From: Desulfovibrio sp. UBA6121
GTDB taxonomy: Bacteria; Desulfobacterota; Desulfovibrionia; Desulfovibrionales; Desulfovibrionaceae
Direction: 5' to 3'
NCBI GenBank assembly: GCA_002422505.1
Contig: DIVX01000141.1
Span: forward strand, 7,432-71,431
Length of the DNA: 64,000 bases
In this document: one piece after another, positions 17,811 to 25,669 of the stretch
How the letters are laid out: each line of letters opens with the position of its first letter
Position numbering within the stretch: the first letter of the stretch is position 1
Translations under genes and position numbers: made by a program
The notes under the pieces: generated by a model
Told to the model about the DNA's origin: nothing
The model's input: the letters and a program-made list of their open reading frames with translations, nothing else
Database searches by the model: none

Positions 17811-19025
17811 ATGAACAAGACGAGTGCGATCTCACCGGTCGCCATGATGAAGCTGTTCTGGAAACATGCCCGCCACCCCTGGATTTTACGGCGCTTGGCC
17901 GCCCTGCAGGGGGAGAAGTGGATGTTCAACGCCTTTGGCCCGGGGGGAACGCAAGGCCAGGCCGACCGCATCCGTCAGTTCAGCATGCGCATTACCGATG
18001 TCTGCAATTTGCGTTGCATCATGTGCGGCCAGTGGGGTGAAAACGGCTTCCTGGCCAAGCAGAACATAGCGGAACTCAAGAAGAACGAGGTCAGACCGGA
18101 GCGCTATATTGAGCTGCTTACGGATTTGAAGCAGCACGGGCACACACCAACAGTGTATTTATGGGGTGGCGAGCCGACGCTGTACCAGGGCACCGTCGAC
18201 ATCATCCGCCATGCCGCCAGCCTGGGCATGCCCCCGGCCATAGCCACCAACGGCACAAAGCTCGCCTCCGTGGCCGAGGCCTTTGCCACCGCGCCTTTGT
18301 ACCTCATGCAGGTGTCGATTGACGGCCACAACTCCGCCTTGCATAACGCCATTCGCCGCAGTCCAAGCGGCAGCGACACCTTCGGGGAGATCATGCACGG
18401 CCTGGAGGTGCTGCGGGAGGCCCGCGCCCGCGCAAACGGCGGTCTGCCCCTCATCGCCTCCCTCACCACTGTCTCGCGGGAGAACCACCAGCACCTGGTG
18501 GACATCTACGAACGTATTTCTCCCCACGCGGACATGCTGGTGTTCTATTTGTCGTGGTGGATAGACGAGCCCAGCGCCCAGCGCCACGAGGCGGACTATG
18601 AGCGCCGCTTTGGCGAGAAGCCCCAACTGCACCGGGGTTGGATAGGCGGCTGGCGGCCGGACGACTACGCCGTCATCGACGCCCAGCTGAAGGAATTGAA
18701 CGCCCGCTCGCTGCGCAAGGGCCTGCCTCCGGCCATCATCATCCCCTCTGTGCTGGGGCAGGACAACCTGCGGGCCTACTACACGGACCACGACAACACC
18801 TTCGGCTTCAACCGCTGCATCAGCATCTACCAGGCCGTGGAGATCGACAGCAACGGCGACATGTCGCCCTGCCGCGACTACCACGACTACATTGTGGGCA
18901 ACGTGAAGGAGCACACAGTGCTTGAGCTGTGGAATTCCCCCCGGTACAAGGCCTTCCGCAAGAGCCTGACCAACGGGGGGCTCATGCCCGCCTGCACCCG
19001 CTGCTGCGGACTCATGGGCTACTGA
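17811..19025 (+). CDS. Radical SAM/SPASM domain protein
   Basis: A 404-residue radical SAM enzyme. The [4Fe-4S] motif CX3CX2C is at Cys65, Cys69 and Cys72 (DVCNLRCIMCGQW), followed by LWGGEPTLY (the SAM-binding GGEP) near residue 121 and VSIDGHNSALHN. The C-terminus has a SPASM-like cysteine set (MSPCRDYHDYIVGN, then ACTRCCG) for auxiliary clusters. Such proteins modify peptides or sugars; in glycan loci many act as uncharacterised sugar-modifying enzymes. It begins a two-gene plus-strand unit with the glycosyltransferase 8 bases downstream, so a glycan substrate is likely. Confidence 0.85.
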   Translation: MNKTSAISPVAMMKLFWKHARHPWILRRLAALQGEKWMFNAFGPGGTQGQADRIRQFSMRITDVCNLRCIMCGQWGENGFLAKQNIAELKKNEVRPERYIELLTDLKQHGHTPTVYLWGGEPTLYQGTVDIIRHAASLGMPPAIATNGTKLASVAEAFATAPLYLMQVSIDGHNSALHNAIRRSPSGSDTFGEIMHGLEVLREARARANGGLPLIASLTTVSRENHQHLVDIYERISPHADMLVFYLSWWIDEPSAQRHEADYERRFGEKPQLHRGWIGGWRPDDYAVIDAQLKELNARSLRKGLPPAIIIPSVLGQDNLRAYYTDHDNTFGFNRCISIYQAVEIDSNGDMSPCRDYHDYIVGNVKEHTVLELWNSPRYKAFRKSLTNGGLMPACTRCCGLMGY

Positions 19026-19033
19026 GGCCCCCC

Positions 19034-20068
19034 GTGGCGCGCATAGCCTGGGGCATCATGGGCGACTCGCGCGGGCATTTGACCCGCGCCCTGGTCATGG
19101 CCGAGGCCCTGCGCGGGCACGAGCTGCTGTTCGTCGGCGGCGGCTGCGTGGAGGAACTGGCCGCCTTGGGCCACCGGGTGCTCAAGGTGCCCATGCTCAC
19201 CACTTTCATCCGAGACGGGCGCGTGCGGCTGGCCGCAACAGCGGGCCAGTGCCTTGGCGCAATCCTTGGGGAAGGGCGGGTGCGTCGGCGCCTTATCCGC
19301 GAACTGGAAGCCTTCGGGGCGGACTGCGCCGTGAGCGATTACGAATACTTCTTGCCGCGTGCGGCCCGGACCATGGGCCTGCCGTCCTTGAGCTTCGACC
19401 ATCAACATGTTTTGACCAAGTGCCGCGTGGAGAATCCCCCTGGCCTGGTCTTGCCCGGCATGACCATGCGCGCCGTGGTGCGCAACCTCTTCAGCGTGCC
19501 GGAGCGCTCTTTCGTCCTTTCCTTCTTTCATGCCGAGCCGCGCACGCCAGACACCCGTCTGCTGCCGCCCATCCTGCGGCCGGATGTCGTCGCCCTGCGG
19601 CCTCGGGCCGGGGAGCACATACTGGCCTACTTTCGGGCTGGGCTGCCTGCGGGCTTGCTGGAGGCGTTGGAGACGACGGGCCGGGAGATCCGGCTGTATG
19701 GGCAGGGCCAGGGACCGGGGCGGGGGCGGGTGCGGCTGTGCGCCGGGGGCCGCCAGGCTTTTTTGGATGACCTGGCAGGCTGCGCATACGTGGCCGCAAC
19801 GGGCGGGCACAACCTCATCTGCGAGGCCCTGCATTTGGGCAAGCCGCTTCTGGCGGCCATGCCGATGTTCTTTGAGCAGGATGTGAACGCCTGGAACCTG
19901 CGGCGCATGGGCTGCGGCGAGAGTGGGCACCTGGAGCCTTCGCCCGCGCGGCTTGTGCGCAGTTTCGAGACGCGGCGGGAGGAGTTCGCCGCCGCCGCCG
20001 CGCGCTGCAATGTGAATGGCAACGCAGAGGTGCTTGCCGCGCTGACCGGGTTTATTTCGGGGCGCTGA
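19034..20068 (+). CDS. MurG-like GT-B glycosyltransferase
   Basis: A 344-residue protein resembling the MurG/GT28 fold: an N-terminal G-x-G-H-like loop (IMGDSRGHLTRALVMAEAL), LLFVGGG, and near the C-terminus YVAATGGHNLICEALHLGKPLLAAMPMFFEQDVNA, which matches the donor-binding G-G-x-x-x-x-x-E-A and P-x-x-x-x-x-E-Q pattern of that family. GTG 19034 is taken as start because it follows the radical SAM stop closely; ATG 19058 is an alternative. Its last 17 bases overlap the 3' end of the convergent HlyD gene. It is likely coupled to the radical SAM protein upstream. Confidence 0.78.
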   Translation: MARIAWGIMGDSRGHLTRALVMAEALRGHELLFVGGGCVEELAALGHRVLKVPMLTTFIRDGRVRLAATAGQCLGAILGEGRVRRRLIRELEAFGADCAVSDYEYFLPRAARTMGLPSLSFDHQHVLTKCRVENPPGLVLPGMTMRAVVRNLFSVPERSFVLSFFHAEPRTPDTRLLPPILRPDVVALRPRAGEHILAYFRAGLPAGLLEALETTGREIRLYGQGQGPGRGRVRLCAGGRQAFLDDLAGCAYVAATGGHNLICEALHLGKPLLAAMPMFFEQDVNAWNLRRMGCGESGHLEPSPARLVRSFETRREEFAAAAARCNVNGNAEVLAALTGFISGR

Positions 20069-21113
20069 CCGGCTGACCCGCCTGCTGTGTTGCGGCCTTC
20101 TGCGGGGCAGGCTGCGGGGCAGGCTGAACTGGCTGGGGGGCCGGCTGGGGGGCCGGTTCGTCCGCAGGCTTGGCCTTGAAGGTCACCCGCACCTTGTTGC
20201 CATCGCGGATGGCCAGGTCCGGGTTGGGCACGGTGAGTTCGAAGATGTAGTAAGAAGGTGCGGCGAGGCTGTTGTCCTGCGCCGCCCACGATACGGACGT
20301 AAGCTTGGCCTCCATGGGGGGGGCGTTGGACGAATCCAGGCTGATGCTGGCGGTTTCGCCGGATTTGAGCCTGTCTCTTTCGCTTTCGTGCACCTGTCCG
20401 CGAATGACCATGGGGTCCATGACCCCCAGCGTCATGACCTTGCCGCCAATGGTCGCTCCGGGGGTGACCGAGGTTTCGACGCCGATGATGTGGCCGTCTT
20501 GCGGGGCGCGTACGATGAGGAAGCGCGGCTGCGAGCCCGAAGTGATCTTCTGCCCCAGCAGGTCGGACAGCACCTTGAGGTCCTCGCTGGCGGACCGCCG
20601 GGCATCGGCCAGGGTCTGCCGGGCGTTTTCAAGCTGGTTCAGTCCGAAGGTCTTCTGTTCCAGCAGCTCGGGCAGGGCGTTGCGCGGGGCCAGGTTGGCG
20701 GCCGTGAGCTTCTGCGTTTCTGCGATGCTGCGCTCCAACTGGTTCATCTTGAGTTCGTACTGCTGGATCAGGAGCTCCTGGGTTTGAATTCCCGGGCCCT
20801 TGTTGGCGCGTTGCATCATGGCTGCTGCGTCGTTGGGCAAAAGCTCCATGCGCAGGAGCGGGTCGTCCTTCTTCACCGCCTGGCCCACATGCGCCAGCAC
20901 TTCTGTCACCTTGGCCGCCATGGGCGTGTTGATGTTCATGGTGAGCGCGCAATACGCCCGGCCTTGCAGCACGAGGTCCTTTGCGGAGTTGGCCTTCGGC
21001 GCCGCAGGCGGGGCTGGCACGGCAAGCGTTTTGGGTCGCAGGTAGAACGCAGCGCCGATGCCGATGAGCAGCACCAGCAGGGCGGCAACACTAATTTTTT
21101 TCCAGTTCCACAT
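20052..21113 (-). CDS. HlyD/MacA-type periplasmic adaptor
   Basis: A 353-residue membrane-fusion protein linking an inner-membrane ABC pump to an outer-membrane channel. It has one N-terminal membrane helix (about 7-25), a split lipoyl motif (AAKVTEVLAHVGQAVKKDDPLLRME and later RAPQDGHIIGVETSVTPGA) around a long helical hairpin, and beta-barrel strands near 220-300. The C-terminal 45 residues are a low-complexity Pro/Gln/Ala tail with repeated PAPQP units, unusual for the family. Its start lies inside the TolC-like gene (23-base overlap), so it is the last gene of the PKS/exporter operon. Confidence 0.88.
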   Translation of the reverse strand: MWNWKKISVAALLVLLIGIGAAFYLRPKTLAVPAPPAAPKANSAKDLVLQGRAYCALTMNINTPMAAKVTEVLAHVGQAVKKDDPLLRMELLPNDAAAMMQRANKGPGIQTQELLIQQYELKMNQLERSIAETQKLTAANLAPRNALPELLEQKTFGLNQLENARQTLADARRSASEDLKVLSDLLGQKITSGSQPRFLIVRAPQDGHIIGVETSVTPGATIGGKVMTLGVMDPMVIRGQVHESERDRLKSGETASISLDSSNAPPMEAKLTSVSWAAQDNSLAAPSYYIFELTVPNPDLAIRDGNKVRVTFKAKPADEPAPQPAPQPVQPAPQPAPQKAATQQAGQPVSAPK

Positions 21114-22485
21114 ATCTCACCCGCACGTGCTCAGCTATCAGGCTTCCCGTGACGATCTTCATGTTGAGGCGAGCCTCGCTGAGAGTCTGCTGCGCCTTTA
21201 TGGCCTCCAACTGCGCCCGTATCGCTGTTTCCCGGAAGCCGACAAGCGCATCGTAGGGCACCGAACCAGCACTGTAGCTGATCTCCTTGCGCGTCACCTC
21301 GAGTCTTTGCAATGCCGCCTTGGTCTGGGCGATGGAGGCTGCCTCGGCGTTTGCATCCAGGGCAGCCCGCAGTTCCTCTGTGATTTGCTGAACTTTTTGC
21401 AGAAGCAGCTTTCCGGAGAGTTTTTCTTTCTGCACCTTCATCTTTGCCCGGTCAGTCGCACGCAGGGTTTCGCCCCAGGCCCAGATGGGAACCGAGGCTT
21501 GAAGCGAGGCGTAATATGGCAGGTTGCCCTGCTGGTTGGACATGGGATCCGGGGTGCGGAAGCCGAAAGCAAATTTGGGGATGTGCATCGCCTGGGCCAG
21601 CATGACGTTGAAGGTCTCAAGCTTTTCGCGCAGCGTCTGGGCTTGCAGGCTTAAGTTTTGCTTCATGAGTCGCTCGGGATCAAGAGGCTGGTCGAACTCC
21701 TGGTTCGGCTCAATCTGCTCCTTGATCATCGCGGTGTTGAACGTCACCTTTTCCGCGCGGTCTAGGCCGATGAGTTGCTTGAGGGTCTGGAGGGTCAGTT
21801 CGCGCTTGCGAATGGCGCGGCTCAGCTCCAGGCGCGCAAGGGCAAGCCGTTGATCCGCCATTTTGTGGTCCAGGGCCGAGATGGTGCCCGCATCAAGCTT
21901 GTTCCATGTGTACCGTACCAGGGCCTCCATCACTACAACCAGTTCCTTGCGGGCCGTTATTTCTTCGTCAAGGCTGTTCACCTCGAGGAAGGCGTACCCG
22001 ATCTTTTCAAGCATTTCCTGGATGGCGATGACGTGGAGCAACTCAGAGAGCTGCACGGAGAATTTGCTGGCATCGTGGCCGATATAGGCGGAGATGGGGT
22101 CGTACGGCCCGGTGGAAAAGCTGATGTTGATGCTTTCCTTGTAGGTTCTCTTGTTGTTCTCGTTATTCTGGATGACTGGGACGTCGTAGGTTGCGACGAG
22201 GTTGAGCTTGGGAAACATCCGGTACCAGACGTCCTTTTCATCGAGTTTGCTCACCTCGATATCTATCTGGGTGGTGCGTAGCGTCTCGGAGCGCGCCAGG
22301 GCGATCTTCAACGCTTCCAGCATCCCCAGGGGGGCGTTCAGGTCCACCGGGGCGGAACCCATGGTTCTGAGCGTTATGGTGGTATCCGCCGCGCGTGCGG
22401 AAACCGGTGCGCCCAGCATACCGAAGCTGAGCGTAAGGATGGCGACGGCCAGGCCCCGCAGTAATCTGCTGTGTCTAGGTGGCAT
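21091..22485 (-). CDS. TolC-like outer-membrane efflux protein
   Basis: A 464-residue protein with a signal peptide (positively charged start, hydrophobic core to about residue 25, ASARA cleavage region) and the long helical architecture of outer-membrane factors in two repeats. Features are the N-terminal LNAPLGMLEALKIALARSETLR and the repeated tunnel helices rich in Ala, Gln and Lys. It would form the outer-membrane exit duct for the ABC pump encoded upstream. Spacing is 13 bases from the ATPase gene, and the adaptor gene starts within its 3' end. Confidence 0.85.
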   Translation of the reverse strand: MPPRHSRLLRGLAVAILTLSFGMLGAPVSARAADTTITLRTMGSAPVDLNAPLGMLEALKIALARSETLRTTQIDIEVSKLDEKDVWYRMFPKLNLVATYDVPVIQNNENNKRTYKESINISFSTGPYDPISAYIGHDASKFSVQLSELLHVIAIQEMLEKIGYAFLEVNSLDEEITARKELVVVMEALVRYTWNKLDAGTISALDHKMADQRLALARLELSRAIRKRELTLQTLKQLIGLDRAEKVTFNTAMIKEQIEPNQEFDQPLDPERLMKQNLSLQAQTLREKLETFNVMLAQAMHIPKFAFGFRTPDPMSNQQGNLPYYASLQASVPIWAWGETLRATDRAKMKVQKEKLSGKLLLQKVQQITEELRAALDANAEAASIAQTKAALQRLEVTRKEISYSAGSVPYDALVGFRETAIRAQLEAIKAQQTLSEARLNMKIVTGSLIAEHVRVRYVELEKN

Positions 22486-22498
22486 GTCGTTTACTCTC

Positions 22499-23188
22499 TC
22501 AAGATATCGCTACAAGCTGACCCTTTTGCATGGTGAAGGCGCGTGTGCAACGTTTCGCCACAGCCGGGTCGTGCGTCACAATGAGCATGGTTGTGTCGTG
22601 CTCGCGCACTATCTGCTGAAAATACTCCATGACCATGTCGCTGGTGCCCTTGTCCAACTGTCCTGTCGGCTCATCTCCCAGCAGAACTTTAGGGTTGTTC
22701 ACCAGGGCGCGGGCAATGGCCACGCGTTGTTGCTCGCCGCCGGAAAGGCGGTTTGTCGGATAATCAATGCGGTGGGTGAGCCCCACACGTCCAAGTGCCT
22801 GCTCAATGGTTTGGCGGCGCATGGCCAACGGCACGCGTGCGTAGATGAGCGGGTACTCCAGATTTTCATATACGCTTGAGTGCTCGAAAAGGTTGCAGGA
22901 CTGAAGGATGAAACCGAGGTATTCCCGCCGGAAGGCCGCCTGCCTGTCTTCGGAAAGGCCGAACATGTCGTGCCCCAGAATGGTGTAGCGACCGGCCGTG
23001 GGCGGAGCCAACAGCCCGATGATGTGCAGCAGGCTTGACTTTCCGCAGCCGGAAGGCCCCATGATGGCGACCATCTCGCCTGCATGCAGATCCAGGTTGA
23101 CCCCGCAGAGCACGTCTATGTTTTCTGCGGTGGTGGCGTATGTTTTTCGCAGCGCCTCAATGCGCACAATCGCATCTTTTTTATTCAT
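22499..23188 (-). CDS. ABC transporter ATP-binding protein, LolD/MacB type
   Basis: A 229-residue ABC ATPase with Walker [10 protein letters not shown] near residue 41, Q-loop FILQSCNLF, signature [15 protein letters not shown], Walker B VLLGDEP and the switch His in IVTHDPA. The size and the L-L-H-I-I-G-L-L block match the LolD/MacB/FtsE branch that powers mechanotransmission-type exporters rather than membrane importers. It overlaps the permease gene by 8 bases. Together with the permease, TolC-like and HlyD-like genes it forms a complete tripartite exporter. Confidence 0.93.
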   Translation of the reverse strand: MNKKDAIVRIEALRKTYATTAENIDVLCGVNLDLHAGEMVAIMGPSGCGKSSLLHIIGLLAPPTAGRYTILGHDMFGLSEDRQAAFRREYLGFILQSCNLFEHSSVYENLEYPLIYARVPLAMRRQTIEQALGRVGLTHRIDYPTNRLSGGEQQRVAIARALVNNPKVLLGDEPTGQLDKGTSDMVMEYFQQIVREHDTTMLIVTHDPAVAKRCTRAFTMQKGQLVAIS

Positions 23189-24371
23189 AGCGTATCGCCG
23201 CCACGGAGTCCATGCGTGCGGCCCGCAGGGCCGGGTAGAAGCCTGTGGCCACGCCGAGCACAGCCGAGAACACGAAGCTTATGCCTGCGTTCAGGAAAAA
23301 GAGAGCCATGGAAGGCTTGTCCTGCAGGTAGGCGCCTGCCGTTTGCACTACGATGAACGCCAGCACGATGCCGATCAAGGCTGCGCTCAGGCTTAAGGTT
23401 AGGGCCTCGCAAAGAAACTGCGCCAGAATGTCGCACTGCTCCGCGCCCATGGCCTTTTTGAGCCCGATTTCCCGCGTGCGGGCGATGACTGAGCTCATCA
23501 TGCCATTCCAGATGCCGAAACCGCCCACGGTCAGTGTGGCGGCGATGGAAACCGCGACAAATAGCTGGATCCACCAGATCATGGAAATCACACGCTCCAA
23601 TTGTTTGGCCGCGATGTCAACTTTCAGGAATTTGGGATTCTGGTGCTGCGCAACAATGCCAGGAATGGCCGCGCCCACGCTGAGCACACCGTCCCAGGCG
23701 CGGCAGCGCACCATCAGGCGGTCCGCGCGCATGGTTCCGTTGCTGCGGCGCACCGCGCTGGTCAGCGGAAGCAGGGCGAACTTCTTGCGGTCGCCCACCT
23801 GCAGGCCGCCAACGACGCCTATTATTTTGAACACCTCTGTGCGGATTGGCAAGTACTGGCCCACGGGATCTTCTGTGTCGAAAAGGTTTTTGGCCAATTC
23901 TTCGCCCAAAACGCACACCCTTTCCCCGGCCTCCACCTCCTGGGCGCCAAAAAGCCGACCTTTAATGGCGGCGAGGCTGCTGGTGTGCCAGTAGTGTTCG
24001 TCCACTCCGAGCAGCGGCGTGGCTGTGGTCTTTCCGCGCCAGTAAAGCGCCAGCCAGTCCACATAGTCCGTGGCCACGCTGGCGGACTCCACTTCAGGCA
24101 GGGCGCGTATGGCCTCCACTGTTTCCGGCAGAAAGGATTGCGGCGCGGCGGTGGTGTCGGTGGAGGTGGTGAAGCCGGCCAGAATGACCGTGGCCCCGCC
24201 AAGCAGGTCCAGGTCGCGGTTCATGTCATGTTTCAACTGGTCGCCCAGGGTCAGCATGGTGATGAGGCTTGAGGTGCCCAGCGCCACGGCAAGCACGACC
24301 CCCAGGCTGCGTCTTCGCTGCCGGAAGACCTGCCGCACGCTGATGTGCAGGATGTCGTGCAGGGCAATCAA
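23181..24371 (-). CDS. ABC transporter permease, MacB/FtsX type
   Basis: A 396-residue permease with the MacB topology: one N-terminal helix (about 22-45), a periplasmic core domain of about 220 residues, and three C-terminal helices with the FtsX-type region (ATLTVGGFGIWNGMMSSVIARTREIGLKKAMGA). The ATPase is on a separate gene. The start is TTG 24371 with AAGGTGG about 9 bases upstream. MacB-type pumps take substrate from the periplasm or outer leaflet, fitting export of an amphipathic product of the upstream PKS genes. Confidence 0.9.
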   Translation of the reverse strand: MIALHDILHISVRQVFRQRRRSLGVVLAVALGTSSLITMLTLGDQLKHDMNRDLDLLGGATVILAGFTTSTDTTAAPQSFLPETVEAIRALPEVESASVATDYVDWLALYWRGKTTATPLLGVDEHYWHTSSLAAIKGRLFGAQEVEAGERVCVLGEELAKNLFDTEDPVGQYLPIRTEVFKIIGVVGGLQVGDRKKFALLPLTSAVRRSNGTMRADRLMVRCRAWDGVLSVGAAIPGIVAQHQNPKFLKVDIAAKQLERVISMIWWIQLFVAVSIAATLTVGGFGIWNGMMSSVIARTREIGLKKAMGAEQCDILAQFLCEALTLSLSAALIGIVLAFIVVQTAGAYLQDKPSMALFFLNAGISFVFSAVLGVATGFYPALRAARMDSVAAIRYE

Positions 24372-24416
24372 GGCAATAAACCACCTTTTTGACGGGTTCG
24401 AAAATTCAGCTGTTGT

Positions 24417-24617
24417 TTATGCAAAAGCCGGGCCGAGTATTTTGCGGGTGCTTTGGAGGTGTATTCCTGCCGCCCCCGCAGCATTAATGCTGCCGAAAAA
24501 CTCTTGCACCATGTCTTCACCATGCATTCCACGAATGACCATCGCCGTTGAGGTTGCGGCGCGGCTGCGTCCATCAAGACTTTTAGAGTCCATCGTTCGG
24601 AAAGTTGTCTCCCTCAT
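24417..24617 (-). CDS. Candidate small protein of 66 residues
   Basis: ATG 24617 overlaps the stop of the flippase-like gene as ATGA, and the frame runs 67 codons to a TAA 45 bases before the ABC permease start. The product is polar at the start (Arg/Thr/Ser-rich), has GMHGEDMVQEFFGS in the middle, then a small-residue stretch SINAAGAAG and ends GPAFA. It has no membrane helix and no recognised family. Position, coupling and the lack of another explanation for the gap favour a real gene, but coding by chance is possible. A peptide substrate or accessory factor for the adjoining exporter is speculation. Confidence 0.4.
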   Translation of the reverse strand: MRETTFRTMDSKSLDGRSRAATSTAMVIRGMHGEDMVQEFFGSINAAGAAGIHLQSTRKILGPAFA

Positions 24618-25669
24618 CGTGGCTCCACAGGGGGCGATTGCTCCTGTGGTGCGGCGCGTGCTCCCCGAAGCAGTGCGCCAAGGGAGAAACCACAGGCCCA
24701 TAAGCTGACCGCACCCAGCAGAAGCGAAACTGCGGTGGTCAGGGCGTGGTAGAGAATGGCGAAGGCCAGGGCCTGCTCCGTGCCGACGCCGAAAATGCCC
24801 AGGCCCAGCATTATCGCCCCGTGCGTGGTGCCTATGCCCGCAGGCATTGGCGCAACGATGAGTCCGAGCACGGTGAGGCACATGGCGAGCATGGCGCAGG
24901 CCAAGGCCGGTGGCACAAACAGCGCTGTCATGCCGACCTGGAAGCTTAGCACCACCAGGGCCCAGGTCAGCAACGAAAGCCCCCCGCCAAGAAACAGTAC
25001 GCGGCCATGGAACAGGGAGCGCACCCCGACCAGCACGGCGCTGGCGCGCGATTCCCACAGAGCGGGGTCCCGCCGCAGCATTTGCGCCAGGTTGCGCACG
25101 CAGCGTTGCGCCAGGGGCTCAAAGGCGCAGAGGCTCCAGGCCGCGCCGATGATGCCCAGAAGGCTTGCACTGGCGACCCAGAGCCCGCCGCCCGCCGCCA
25201 GGGGCTGGGCTTGCGCCTGGCTCAGCAGGGGCAAGGTGGCGGCAAAAATAGCCAGCACGGCCAGTACGTCAAGCACCCTGTCTACAAAGAGCCGCGAGAG
25301 CGCCTCGCTGCGGCCGCCAGGCAGGTGCGGCCCCAGAAGCAGGGCCATGCACATGTCGCCAGAGCGCAGCGGCAGCAGGCAATTGACCATGACGCCGATG
25401 TTGTAGACATGGATGGTGCGCAGCAGGCTGGTTCGGCTTTGCAGCACCACATGCAGCCGCAAGGCGCGCACTAGGTTGGACAGCACGGCCAGCAGCACCA
25501 GCAGCAACACAAGGCCCGGTCTTGCCTGGCGCAGCACCCCCGCCAGGGCGTCCAAATCAACCGAGCTCGCCAGCCACAGGGCGACTGCGGCGCTCAGGGC
25601 AATGCCTAGGAGCGGCGGGACGGCTCGCAGCCATGACCCGCGCGCGGAAGGGCAGGTGCGCGCGTTCAT
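24614..25669 (-). CDS. Flippase-like membrane protein (LPG synthase TM/AglD family)
   Basis: A 351-residue protein with about eight hydrophobic helices matching the lysylphosphatidylglycerol-synthase transmembrane family (UPF0104). The motif NCLLPLRSGDMCMALLL is the family's N-x-L-P-x-R-x-G-x segment, followed by LFVDRVLDVLAVL, and APMPAGIGTTHGAI is the second conserved block. Such proteins are found with glycan, hopanoid and lipid genes and are suspected lipid flippases or transferases. The start overlaps the upstream stop as ATGA. It may move the PKS/oxoamine-synthase lipid across the inner membrane before the ABC exporter acts. Confidence 0.82.
   Translation of the reverse strand: MNARTCPSARGSWLRAVPPLLGIALSAAVALWLASSVDLDALAGVLRQARPGLVLLLVLLAVLSNLVRALRLHVVLQSRTSLLRTIHVYNIGVMVNCLLPLRSGDMCMALLLGPHLPGGRSEALSRLFVDRVLDVLAVLAIFAATLPLLSQAQAQPLAAGGGLWVASASLLGIIGAAWSLCAFEPLAQRCVRNLAQMLRRDPALWESRASAVLVGVRSLFHGRVLFLGGGLSLLTWALVVLSFQVGMTALFVPPALACAMLAMCLTVLGLIVAPMPAGIGTTHGAIMLGLGIFGVGTEQALAFAILYHALTTAVSLLLGAVSLWACGFSLGALLRGARAAPQEQSPPVEPR

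Noticed and set aside
24368..24577. Alternative 69-codon minus-strand frame over the same gap as the 66-residue small ORF
   Set aside because: It has no translational coupling and runs into the permease start; the ATGA-coupled frame is the better candidate.
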